Shown: positions 10,206 to 19,750 of the stretch, piece after piece
Layout of the letters: each line of letters begins with the position of its first letter
Position numbering within the stretch: the stretch's first letter is position 1
Source: Hydrogenophilales bacterium
GTDB lineage: Bacteria; Pseudomonadota; Gammaproteobacteria; Burkholderiales; Thiobacteraceae
Direction: 5' to 3'
Length of the DNA: 64,000 bases
NCBI GenBank assembly: GCA_016235775.1
Contig: JACRIU010000127.1
Coordinates: 1 to 64,000 of the forward strand
Program-made: the position numbers and the translations under genes
The notes under the pieces: model-generated
Told to the model about the DNA's origin: nothing
The model's database searches: none
What the model saw: the letters and a program-made list of their open reading frames with translations, nothing else

Positions 10206-10492
10206 ACCGGCTCAGCCTCGGCAAGCACCTGACTCCGAAACTTGTCCGGCAAGGCATTAGGGGTTAATACATCGACGGAAACACCCAAAAGCCGTTCTAG
10301 CGCCACTTGGATTGCTGCTATGTCCATCAACGTCGTTTCTGAAGTTGGATCGACTAGCAAATCTAGATCGCTATCGTCGCCGTCAACGCCGCGCAGAACA
10401 GAGCCAAACACCCTCGCATTATGTGCGCGGTGCTGAAGAACGACACGACGAATATCGTCACGGTGGGCGCTGAGAGCTTCTGAGGGTTTCAT
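10202..10492 (-). CDS. mntA: MntA-like minimal nucleotidyltransferase antitoxin
   Basis: 96 aa with GSVLRGVDGDDSDLDLLVD (GSx10DxD nucleotidyltransferase motif). Confidence 0.85.
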   Translation of the reverse strand: MKPSEALSAHRDDIRRVVLQHRAHNARVFGSVLRGVDGDDSDLDLLVDPTSETTLMDIAAIQVALERLLGVSVDVLTPNALPDKFRSQVLAEAEPV

Positions 10493-10587
10493 TTTGCTTT
10501 ACTGAGCCTGGAATGGGGCAAGGGTAACCATGTTTTTGCCTATATACAAACGAATTATTGAGCATTTCATAACTCATGACACGCTTC

Positions 10588-10684
10588 AAATTCCCCCACC
10601 CCCCCTTTTGCAAAAGGGGGGCCTCGGGACGCTGCTTGGAGCGGGCTCCTCCCTTTAACAAAGGGAGGCTGGGAGGGATTTTGT
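10588..10684. repeat. Intergenic G/C-run inverted repeat
   Basis: AAATTCCCCCACCCCCCCTTTTGCAAAAGGGGGG ... CCTCCCTTTAACAAAGGGAGGCTGGGAGGGATTTT; same style as 3144-3210. Confidence 0.65.
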
Positions 10685-10756
10685 GAACATGTTTGTCATG
10701 AATGATGAAAAGATTAATAAGTGTATTCGGCGAAGCCGGGAGTTTACCCAACTGAG

Positions 10757-12835
10757 TTAAGCCACCAAGCGCGACATCAGCCGTTTCAGGCGCTGTTCGT
10801 AGTAACTCACCTCCAGCCCCTGGTTTCGGGCGACTTCGAAAAACTCCGCGCCGATTTTGGGCAGGATGTATTCCTTGCGGCCCAGTGCAATTTTCAAATC
10901 AGCCAGCGCTTCGCTTGCCCGGCCGGCGTGCAAATTGAGAATCGCGCGCAATGTCCATGACGGTACGAATTCGGTCTCCGGCGTCATGTGCTGCGTCAGC
11001 AGCGCCAACGCATCCGTGGTCTTGCCTTCGGCAAGCAGGATGTTGCTCTGGTAATACACCACGCTTTCGCGAATCAGCTTTTCGATCTGGCGCAAGTGCT
11101 TGGCGTCAGGCGCTTTGCGGTAAGACACCATCTCTTCCATCATGCGGTCGTAGTCGAAAAGCCCATCCTGAAACTCGCGCCAGAACAAAATATCGTTCGC
11201 GTCATAGCGCAATTGGGGATTGGCCTGAATCGCCTCGAACACCGCCTTGGCCGATTGCAATTCATTCAGCTCAAAGCATAAGCGGCCCAGATTGAACCAA
11301 GCCGCCAGGCGATCGGGATAGGTTTCCGTTAAGCCCTGGTAGGTGATGGCCGCGACATGCAACAGGGATTGCCCCACCTCTGCTTGCTCGAAATTCGATT
11401 TTTCCAAAGTGATATAGCTATACAAAAATGATTCGCCCAGCGCATCTTGATGCGCATATTCCATCGATGCGGATAAGCCTTGACGGAACCGATCCTGCAA
11501 ATTCATGAGCGAGGATAGCTCGGGAAAGTGAAACCGGATGCGCCAAGGCGAGCGGCTGGGGTAACGAATTTTGGAGAACAGCGGATCAATTTGCGTCTTG
11601 GGCGTTTTCTCGATCCCGGCCACGCAATTGACCAGAAAGTGCAAATACAGCCGCGCGCATTTCTTGAAATCAAACAGACGATGCACTTTTTCGCTGCCGC
11701 GCCGCGCGGCTTGCGCGTAGCGCGTATCCCACTGCTCGATCACCCGCTCCAGCACTTCGATGTGATTGCTCTCATTGAAGGGCACGGCGCCCTCATCCTC
11801 CGAGAGAAAGAGACTGATCTCGCCGCCTTCCTGCACCAGTGCGCAGGCGCCGACGCTGAGCGCCTCCACCGCGCGCCCGTTCAGCGCCCCCCAGCGATTG
11901 ACATAAGTAAACGTGGTTTTTGCGCGGGACAAGGCGCGGAAGTATTCCTTGGGCGTCAGAAAGCCCTGATTGACCACGATCCGGTATCGGTCCGGCATCT
12001 GCGTGATATCGAAAATGCGTTGCGACTTGCCGTGGGTATTGGTAAACGGCGTTCCCGAAAGGAAGACATCGATATCCTTGGCAACTTCACTTGCCTGCGC
12101 CTTGGCGATATCGACGCCTAACAGCAAGGGGAAAACAAAAGTCGGCACGCGCGACAACTGTGAGAGGTCGTCGTAATCCGCGCTGCCGAGCGCGATCATC
12201 GCGTCCATCAGCGGCAGGTAGTGATAGCAGTGATGAATGTGCCGGTCGTAATCCTGCGAATGACCGATGACCGGGAACGGCGCGTTCTCGATGCCGATCG
12301 GCGGCGGGTTATCTTCCAGCAGATGCGATACGAAAAAATCCGGCGTCCAGCCTTTGGGCAGGCTTTCCAACACCTCGTCCAGGGTGCTCGCGTAATTGAT
12401 GATGATGTCGGCCAAGGGCGAATAGCCGACCGTAATCAGATCGACGTAGGGAATTTCGCGCAGCGCCCCGACGATATCGTAGTCCGGACAGGCCGGGTCC
12501 TCGCGGCCTTGAAACAGAATGCGAATCGCTGGGCGTTCGATAAAAGCCAACAGCCGCTGAGCCACCCGCCCGAATTGCGGATCGGCAAGCAAACCGCGCA
12601 ACCCTGCCAGCGCTTCTTGCATCCGGTCCAGCCCCCAATAGGCGTACGCAGAATGGTAGCGCGCCCGCGCGCCGGGCAACCGGCCGATCAAGGCGAGGCC
12701 CTCTTCCAATGCGCCGACCAAAACAAGCGCGCAGCCGCGGAGTTCGTCCGATTCCGCGACACGGGCGGCTTTTGAATAGTCGCCCGCAGAGAATGCCTGT
12801 TCGGCGAGCATGTCGTTTGTCGGCAAAGGGGGCAT
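10757..12835 (-). CDS. CgeB-like glycosyltransferase with TPR-like region, 692 aa
   Basis: YFRALSRAKTTFTYVNRWGALNGRAVEALSVGACALVQEGGEISLFLSEDE, with helical repeats at both ends. Confidence 0.6.
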   Translation of the reverse strand: MPPLPTNDMLAEQAFSAGDYSKAARVAESDELRGCALVLVGALEEGLALIGRLPGARARYHSAYAYWGLDRMQEALAGLRGLLADPQFGRVAQRLLAFIERPAIRILFQGREDPACPDYDIVGALREIPYVDLITVGYSPLADIIINYASTLDEVLESLPKGWTPDFFVSHLLEDNPPPIGIENAPFPVIGHSQDYDRHIHHCYHYLPLMDAMIALGSADYDDLSQLSRVPTFVFPLLLGVDIAKAQASEVAKDIDVFLSGTPFTNTHGKSQRIFDITQMPDRYRIVVNQGFLTPKEYFRALSRAKTTFTYVNRWGALNGRAVEALSVGACALVQEGGEISLFLSEDEGAVPFNESNHIEVLERVIEQWDTRYAQAARRGSEKVHRLFDFKKCARLYLHFLVNCVAGIEKTPKTQIDPLFSKIRYPSRSPWRIRFHFPELSSLMNLQDRFRQGLSASMEYAHQDALGESFLYSYITLEKSNFEQAEVGQSLLHVAAITYQGLTETYPDRLAAWFNLGRLCFELNELQSAKAVFEAIQANPQLRYDANDILFWREFQDGLFDYDRMMEEMVSYRKAPDAKHLRQIEKLIRESVVYYQSNILLAEGKTTDALALLTQHMTPETEFVPSWTLRAILNLHAGRASEALADLKIALGRKEYILPKIGAEFFEVARNQGLEVSYYEQRLKRLMSRLVA

Positions 12836-12838
12836 GGA

Positions 12839-13927
12839 TTACGGCGCAGGGGCTGCTGTCAAGCCGCTCGCCGAGCGGATGTCTTCGATCGAGACCTGAA
12901 CGTCGAGTCGAGCGAATACATCCTGCATTGCGTTGTAAATCGTAGGCATCACCAGGAAATAGCTGTTGAGCAAACAAAACAGATCGAAAGCCGCCTTTCT
13001 TTGAGCCGCGTGTCCCTCAGCGAGCGGCAAAATTGACTCAACCCACTCATACGCCTGAAAAAATATTGCCGTCCAGGCGCGCTCCAGGCTCGTAGCCGAA
13101 AATACATTCGCTGCGCCCAGAATGGATCTGCGCACCATGTCTGCATCACCGTATTGATCGAGCCGCCGGATCTTTTGGAGTAGCCCATGCAGCACGCCGG
13201 ACATTTCCGACAATACTCGCGGCATCTTGCGCGCCGCTTCTGCGTAGTTGTAGATTGAATCGATTTCATACCCTTGTAGGTGCATGAAGTAATTGGCCGG
13301 GCCATCCATCAAATCCAACTGCAAGCGGCTATGCGTTCCCTTCCATTCGCCCGATGCGCGGGGCGAAAACCAGAAATCCCGAAATAGTTTGTCAGGAATC
13401 AGTGCATGGCTCGGAGCCTCAACGGTTGCAGCGATCGCTTGGGAAACTTGCTCTTGAGTGCGCTCGAATCCGAGAAAGGCAACCACGCGTGAAACAGCCG
13501 CTTCAGGGTTTTGGCAGATATCCTCGAGGCGAACAATATGGACGTCCATCACGTCCGCCATCGTCATCCAGAATAGACTGAAATAGGCGTAGGCATCCGC
13601 AGGTGATAGTTTGAGGAGGCCAGGAGTAGTAACTGACCATGCCTGTTGATTGAACAGATATTCCTCGTAACTTACCCTGGTCTGGCGCTGCGCCTGATAG
13701 AGCGCATAGATGGCATCGCGCGGATCGCGTATCAGCAAGACGGTGCGGCGCTCGGGATGGCCGGCCCAGTCCAGGCGAGATCCCCATAACACAGAATGTT
13801 CTACGCAGCCGGCCTCAAATTCTCCGCTCGTCATTTGAATACCCAGATCAAGCAGAACATTCACCAGCCACGGCAGGCCACAGGCGAATGGGGGTGAAAC
13901 GATCTGGCCGGTGATTTTTTGCTTCAT
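12839..13927 (-). CDS. Sulfotransferase-like protein
   Basis: RTVLLIRDPRDAIYALYQAQRQTRVSYEEYL (3'-phosphate-binding-type motif) and EDICQNPEAAVSRVVAFLGFERT. The 5' loop looks degenerate (PPFACGLPWLVNVLLDLG). Confidence 0.6.
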   Translation of the reverse strand: MKQKITGQIVSPPFACGLPWLVNVLLDLGIQMTSGEFEAGCVEHSVLWGSRLDWAGHPERRTVLLIRDPRDAIYALYQAQRQTRVSYEEYLFNQQAWSVTTPGLLKLSPADAYAYFSLFWMTMADVMDVHIVRLEDICQNPEAAVSRVVAFLGFERTQEQVSQAIAATVEAPSHALIPDKLFRDFWFSPRASGEWKGTHSRLQLDLMDGPANYFMHLQGYEIDSIYNYAEAARKMPRVLSEMSGVLHGLLQKIRRLDQYGDADMVRRSILGAANVFSATSLERAWTAIFFQAYEWVESILPLAEGHAAQRKAAFDLFCLLNSYFLVMPTIYNAMQDVFARLDVQVSIEDIRSASGLTAAPAP

Positions 13928-13954
13928 AAAATAAACGCGATCGCTGCAATCAAA

Positions 13955-14998
13955 TCAGCTTGAAAACAGCTTTGCGATCTTTTCCGAATTGGGTGACAAC
14001 ACTACGCCCTTCTCGGTAATCAGTCCGGTGACTAAATCTGCCGGCGTCACGTCAAAAGCCGGATTGCGTATTGCGACCCCCGGCGCCGCCCACTGGCAAT
14101 CGCGGAAGCCGCTGACCTCTTCCGGCGCGCGCTCTTCAATCGGAATATCCGCGCCGCTGGCGATCGAACGATCGATGGTCGAGAGCGGGCAGGCGACGTA
14201 GAACGGAATGCCGTGGCGCCGCGCCAGTACCGCGACCATGTAGGTGCCAATTTTATTTGCGACGTCGCCGTTGGCCGCCACCCGGTCGGTTCCCACCACG
14301 ACGGCGTCTACTTCACCCTTGCTCATCAGATAGCCCGACATGTTGTCGGTAATCAGCGTGACAGGAATGTTCTCCTGCACCATCTCCCAGGCAGTCAAGC
14401 GAGCGCCTTGCAAAAATGGCCGCGTCTCGTCGGCGATAACAGAGACCTGCTTGCCCTGCGCCTTTGCCGACCGGATGACGCCCAGCGCCGTGCCCCACCC
14501 TGCCGTGGCGAGCGCACCGGCGTTGCAATGCGTCAATACGCGCGCGCCGTCCTTCAACAACGCGGCGCCAAAATCGCCCATCGCCCGGTTGATGCGAATA
14601 TCCTCGGCTGAAATCTCGTGCGCTTCCTGGAGCAAGCGCCCTGCAATTTGCAATGGCTCCGCAGTGCCCATGCTCGCCCATACGCCACGCATTCTTTCTA
14701 GCGCCCAGAATAGGTTTACCGCGGTGGGGCGGCTCTCTGCTAATGATTTGAATCCAAGATCGAGCTTTTCCGCAAAGCCGGCCAGCGTGTCTTCGCGCAA
14801 CCGCAAAGCCTCAAGCGCGACGCCATAGGCTGCCGCACAGCCGATGGCCGGCGCACCGCGCACGACCATGCTGCGTATGCCCTCCGCGACGCTGGCTGCG
14901 CAATCGTAGGCGATGTAATCGAAGCGCCCGGGCAGGATGCGCTGGTCGATCATTTCGAGCTTGTTGTAACGCCACCTTAAGGTCTCAATACCGGTCAT
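13955..14998 (-). CDS. mtnA: S-methyl-5-thioribose-1-phosphate isomerase
   Basis: MTGIETLRWRYNKLEMIDQRILP..., SMVVRGAPAIGCAAAYG, HCNAGALATAGWGTALGV, VVGTDRVAANGDVANKIGTY. Start set to 14998 rather than the longer track start. Confidence 0.92.
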   Translation of the reverse strand: MTGIETLRWRYNKLEMIDQRILPGRFDYIAYDCAASVAEGIRSMVVRGAPAIGCAAAYGVALEALRLREDTLAGFAEKLDLGFKSLAESRPTAVNLFWALERMRGVWASMGTAEPLQIAGRLLQEAHEISAEDIRINRAMGDFGAALLKDGARVLTHCNAGALATAGWGTALGVIRSAKAQGKQVSVIADETRPFLQGARLTAWEMVQENIPVTLITDNMSGYLMSKGEVDAVVVGTDRVAANGDVANKIGTYMVAVLARRHGIPFYVACPLSTIDRSIASGADIPIEERAPEEVSGFRDCQWAAPGVAIRNPAFDVTPADLVTGLITEKGVVLSPNSEKIAKLFSS

Positions 14999-15000
14999 GT

Positions 15001-17760
15001 TCATTTCGATTGTTGTAACTGTTGAATAGCGGCGCGCACAGTGTTGGGGTCGCATCCCAGTATGAGCGCACCAGGATGCTCGATATCCAGCGTGGACCAG
15101 TCGACATGCGGTGTACTTGGCGGCACGCCAAAGAATTTGCCGCGATAGCGCACGATGTTGTGACCAAGAAAGTTGTACTCCACCGCGATCGGCGTCTCAT
15201 CAAACCGCACGGGCGCGAGTTGCAGCGGCCGGCGCCGATACGCTGCGGCGTGGCGCGAATATCGCAAAGGATCGGCGGCGGAGTGATCGTCATAGCCGAA
15301 AGCCTCAAGATAATCCTTTGGTAATGCGTCGAGTTTGGCGCGTGCCGCCGCAGTAAGATTGGTGTGGTGCGCGCCAATCTGTCCGGCGTGAAAGGTTGCA
15401 GCATTTTTATTGAACACCAGATCGCCAAAATCGCGGGCGTTGCCGTCCACATGCAACTTGATCTGAAGCGACCAGATCAAGCGTGTTTGTGTTTCAACAT
15501 CGCCGCCGCCATTGGGGCCGATCAATTCCTCGAATGAAAGCGGCACGACATTGGGAAACGAGAGCCAAGGCACAAATCCGCCTACCCGTTCGCGCAGTGA
15601 GCCCAACAACCAAGGGTCGTCGATCAAGCGCAGCAGTCTTTCCTCGTACGACAAACCGGCGAAGTAGCCTTCGAACGCCGTGTTGCCATCGCGGTGATAG
15701 TAGTTCGCTTCGGAAACTACGATATCGAGCGGATGGCGATAGATAAACAATGTGGGCGTGTGCGGAAAGGGATGGTGTCTGTTGCCAAACGGGGCACGTC
15801 GCACAGTATCGATAAAGAAATCGCGCGCCGAAGTGTGGGAATTGGAGTATTCCACGCAATACCAACTGCCGGGGAGCGGCCTATCGGGCAATTCAATGCC
15901 CGCATCGTAGCCAAATGCCTGGACTAGCTCATATAAAAGATGCGTACCGGCCTTGGGAATCGAAATAAGAAATAGTGGCTGGTTGCGAAAGTGGCGTTCG
16001 GTGACCGGCGCGACCACCACACCGTCTTCGAGATCGACGAATTCCATTAAGGCATTCGATACCGCTTCGCCGCCGGGTTGGAACAACAGATAAGCATCCA
16101 GCGTCTGCCCCTCAGCTGGCTGCACTGCTCCACCCAATTCAGCACAGAGCAATTGCGGCGCGAAAAATGTCGCGCCGCTCGTCGCCACAGCAGGGCGTCG
16201 GAGAAACTCCGCAATCTCCGCCCCTCTCCCGCTCACACGCACGCGCTTGCGCGGACTTTGCAGCGCAACCAGTTGCAGCAAAACGTTTTCCATCTCCGCC
16301 TGGTTGTGGATGAAGTGCAGTTCAAGTTGTTTGGTCATGAGCTTGGGTTCGGCCTGGCTGGTGCTAAATTTATCGGCAACGTTGCATGGCGCTACAGTGT
16401 TTTTTAATTCCTTTTGAATCAATGCACTGGACGATTGAATCGCCTGTTCGAGCGGTGCACCCAGCGTTGATCCGTGCTTGTGCGCTAGACCTGCTAAGGC
16501 ATGCAAGCTCGCGTCGCGGGCAGTAAACGGCTCCGCCAGAAAGTCAGCCAAAAAGGCGTTCAATTCCGCCACGGCCTGTTCGGCGGCATCCCACACCCGG
16601 TACATCAGGGCATCGTCGGTGAAAATCGAACGCTCTACCTGGGTGTGTTCGCGCCAGTCATAGCGTTTGAACAGAAACTTGTCAGACACCAAATTGGATT
16701 TATTGAAGGCGAAGGTGAATAAATCCTGATCCGGGAAATCCCGATACACCTCGCCCCGGTCAAGATAGGCCTGCACCGCACGTTGGAATGGCGTGTAGGT
16801 CTGCGGGTCAAGATATTCCAAGTGGCCATAGCCGAGTTGCGCCATATAGGGCTCGATGCCATAAGACTTGGCCATTTCGATATGCGCGTTGGTCACACTA
16901 TAACGCCAATCGCCGATCTTGCCGTGCCCGGCTCGGTAATTGTGTTTGTGGTGGCCAGTGAGGTTCACATGATCGAGCCGGGCCCAGATATCCTGAGCGA
17001 CGGCCGTGTCGATGGCGATACCGGCATCGTGCGCCACATGCAGAATGGTTGGCACCGGATTGGAAATCAGATCCTCCCAGCGCATCAGGCTATAGCCGTC
17101 CTTGTGTTGAACGAAGTCCTCCAGATACGCGGTGAGATACTTGAGCAGCCCCTCGTAAAAATCCAAATCGGTAAATTTGTAAATCGCCAGGTTTTGCCGG
17201 ATGGAGTCGTTGTCCTCTTCCGGCGGGACAAACTTTTGAATGTATTCGCTCGCCAGCGCATTAATCGAATGAATCGCGGAATTGATGATGCCAATAGGAT
17301 GCCGCACTGAAGCGAACTTGGCGTAATCGGCATAACCGGGATGGTGAAGCCACAGGCCCGGATTTTCATGAGAGTGCAGAACCGGGTCGATGTCGAGTAA
17401 CTGACGCGGGTGTGAGGTTACCAGCGTGAAATCGCCCATTCCCCGAACACCAATGTACTTTCGGAAACAAGCAAACTCGGGGTTGTCCTTCTTCAGCCAC
17501 TTTGGCCCACCAGGAAGGTAGCGAAAGTTTGGGTTGAACAGTAAATCGTTTGTGATGCCTTCCTTAGCGAAGGTATTCACCACGCTATTGCTCATGTGGG
17601 AACCAATATGCTCAATGAAGTGCCGCAGCAAGGTGAGTTGAAAATCGCCCTTCACGCGGGTGTAGGGCAAGAGGTTCATGATCACGCTGATCAAGAGCGT
17701 GAAACCACTACGTGGCGCGCCGACAACAAGCGGCTTGAATTGTTTGAGCTTTAATCCCAT
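15001..17760 (-). CDS. Two-domain sulfotransferase-like protein, 919 aa
   Basis: N-terminal PLVVGAPRSGFTLLISVIMNLLP and second domain PLFLISIPKAGTHLLYELVQAFGY...PTLFIYRHPLDIVVSEANYYH. Confidence 0.75.
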   Translation of the reverse strand: MGLKLKQFKPLVVGAPRSGFTLLISVIMNLLPYTRVKGDFQLTLLRHFIEHIGSHMSNSVVNTFAKEGITNDLLFNPNFRYLPGGPKWLKKDNPEFACFRKYIGVRGMGDFTLVTSHPRQLLDIDPVLHSHENPGLWLHHPGYADYAKFASVRHPIGIINSAIHSINALASEYIQKFVPPEEDNDSIRQNLAIYKFTDLDFYEGLLKYLTAYLEDFVQHKDGYSLMRWEDLISNPVPTILHVAHDAGIAIDTAVAQDIWARLDHVNLTGHHKHNYRAGHGKIGDWRYSVTNAHIEMAKSYGIEPYMAQLGYGHLEYLDPQTYTPFQRAVQAYLDRGEVYRDFPDQDLFTFAFNKSNLVSDKFLFKRYDWREHTQVERSIFTDDALMYRVWDAAEQAVAELNAFLADFLAEPFTARDASLHALAGLAHKHGSTLGAPLEQAIQSSSALIQKELKNTVAPCNVADKFSTSQAEPKLMTKQLELHFIHNQAEMENVLLQLVALQSPRKRVRVSGRGAEIAEFLRRPAVATSGATFFAPQLLCAELGGAVQPAEGQTLDAYLLFQPGGEAVSNALMEFVDLEDGVVVAPVTERHFRNQPLFLISIPKAGTHLLYELVQAFGYDAGIELPDRPLPGSWYCVEYSNSHTSARDFFIDTVRRAPFGNRHHPFPHTPTLFIYRHPLDIVVSEANYYHRDGNTAFEGYFAGLSYEERLLRLIDDPWLLGSLRERVGGFVPWLSFPNVVPLSFEELIGPNGGGDVETQTRLIWSLQIKLHVDGNARDFGDLVFNKNAATFHAGQIGAHHTNLTAAARAKLDALPKDYLEAFGYDDHSAADPLRYSRHAAAYRRRPLQLAPVRFDETPIAVEYNFLGHNIVRYRGKFFGVPPSTPHVDWSTLDIEHPGALILGCDPNTVRAAIQQLQQSK

Positions 17761-17794
17761 GGGGGAGCACCCTCAGATGGACATGTCGCTGCCA

Positions 17795-19582
17795 TTATTT
17801 ACTACCCATCATTACCGAATTACATAAGCGATCCCATTCGGGCAGCGGCTCGCCGGAGATCATATCCCCAATCACGTCACTCAAATATTCCTCCGAGTTG
17901 CCAACATGAAATATGTTCGCATCCCGAAAGATCGCTATCTTTTGGTGGTACTCCTCAAGGTGATTAAGCAAGTACGAAATGCTTTCCACCAATTCTGTCG
18001 GCGTCCGTGCAACACGGCCGACGGCCGAGCGATTTCGACAATAGGCCTCAGACCGCAATGCGGTGGGCATTTGATCCTCGGCAGGAGAATAGAACAAAAC
18101 GGGGCGCAGTGTGGAGAGCGCGAATGTATAGGCGGTCGATGAAAAGTCCGACACCAGTATTGATGTTTCCGCGTATAACTTCATATAGTCGCTGCCACCC
18201 CAATCAACGCGGAATCCTGGCTGCCCCGTGAAGCGCTCCACGATATTCAGTGTCTGCGCGTTCTTGTCTTCAACATGCGGCTTAAACACCACTTCATAGT
18301 CCGGGAAAGCGCTGAGCAGCGTAGCAACGATATCCATCCCAGCGTTGTACAAGGACGAATACTGGTTCCACACCGGCTTTCCATTCAACGGAGTCGGTGC
18401 ATAGGTAATGATCTTCTTTGGAGCCACATGACGTTCCGTGACCGCCCGGATGTTGGCGTCGATTTGTGGGTATCCTGCGGGCACGATATATATATTTTTT
18501 GGAATCTCACGATCCTTTAGTGCGTCGCTAAATACCTCGAAATGTCGATGTACTGGACGGGGCGCCAGCTCCGGAGAACTCGATATACCATATTGCACGG
18601 CGATACTTTTGATCGCATTTCGATAATATTCTGAAGAAACGACGTAGTAATCGAAGAGACGGAAGAACGCCGAGAAATGCGTCCGGGCTGCAACCGCACG
18701 CTGATATTGTTCTTCGGCCGACATCTGGCCCTCGCCTGCTGCCTCCACTATTCCCTGATGGCCTTCCGGCGCAAAAGGCGCGAACGACCCATGGATGATC
18801 ATGGCTTTCTTCGAATGGTCCGGCAATGCATCCATGATGGTCGCGGTAAAGAACAGATCGACACAACCCAACTTTAAAACCAATTCGCCACCAACATAAA
18901 ACGATGTCGAGTGCGACTCAAAATCATCGCCTACCGACAGCCCATAGAGATATAAAACAGCATAGCCACGCGCTTCCAACAGTGAAGGCAGCTGCCCAAA
19001 ATTTTTCCTGAAGGCGTTATCTGGGCAGAAAAACCCAATCACTTCCGGGAAATCTTTCACGGCATATTCGATACGTGCCAACTGCAGTCGCTGCAGTAAA
19101 TCCAAGGTGTCTAGCCGTCGACAATAGGCCCCGATGAGGTCTTGAGAAACCCAATTCGAATTCGACATGGAGGTCCGCAGCTTTAACGCGCAGGCGAACA
19201 GATAGCCCTTCGAACAATCGATGAAGGCCTGTGTGGAGTCCAAATCCTTCAATAGTTCCTGGAGAAGCGTCTTATGCTGGCCTTCTCCTGCCAGATACCC
19301 CGTGACGACCGCCTCGATGATCTGATCGAAGATACCCGTCATGGATTCGAGAACATCGAGGAAGTGCCCACCATATGTATCGCTAAACAACGGGAGGAGT
19401 TGCACGATTGCGGGAACAGAATAGTGCTCGTCTTCCATCCCGTCGCCCACAGTGAAGTGAAGTGACGCCAGAGTTTTCTCTATCGAGTTACACTCGTCAG
19501 CATCCGAGACAGTCGCAGAAATCAAGTTGCGAATATCCGGTATATTTTCGAGCAACTTTTCAGTGATAAAGTCTTGAAGCAC
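17795..19582 (-). CDS. TagF/TagB-like (CDP-glycerol glycerophosphotransferase family) protein
   Basis: ITYAPTPLNGKPVWNQYSS...LLSAFPDYEVVFKPHVEDKN...ETSILVSDFSSTAYTFALSTLRPVLFYSP. Confidence 0.75.
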   Translation of the reverse strand: MLQDFITEKLLENIPDIRNLISATVSDADECNSIEKTLASLHFTVGDGMEDEHYSVPAIVQLLPLFSDTYGGHFLDVLESMTGIFDQIIEAVVTGYLAGEGQHKTLLQELLKDLDSTQAFIDCSKGYLFACALKLRTSMSNSNWVSQDLIGAYCRRLDTLDLLQRLQLARIEYAVKDFPEVIGFFCPDNAFRKNFGQLPSLLEARGYAVLYLYGLSVGDDFESHSTSFYVGGELVLKLGCVDLFFTATIMDALPDHSKKAMIIHGSFAPFAPEGHQGIVEAAGEGQMSAEEQYQRAVAARTHFSAFFRLFDYYVVSSEYYRNAIKSIAVQYGISSSPELAPRPVHRHFEVFSDALKDREIPKNIYIVPAGYPQIDANIRAVTERHVAPKKIITYAPTPLNGKPVWNQYSSLYNAGMDIVATLLSAFPDYEVVFKPHVEDKNAQTLNIVERFTGQPGFRVDWGGSDYMKLYAETSILVSDFSSTAYTFALSTLRPVLFYSPAEDQMPTALRSEAYCRNRSAVGRVARTPTELVESISYLLNHLEEYHQKIAIFRDANIFHVGNSEEYLSDVIGDMISGEPLPEWDRLCNSVMMGSK

Positions 19583-19750
19583 CGCTTCTCCTAGCTGGGC
19601 GCACTTGCTGTATCGAAGTGTAGGGAAATCCCATTAATTCACGTTGCACTAACGAAAGTAACTTTCAGATAAAGCGCGCTTCGCGTCTGATCGACTTTGA
19701 AGTGCTATCCGGGGTATAAGCCGTTTGACTTTTGCGTGCATGGCTCAACC

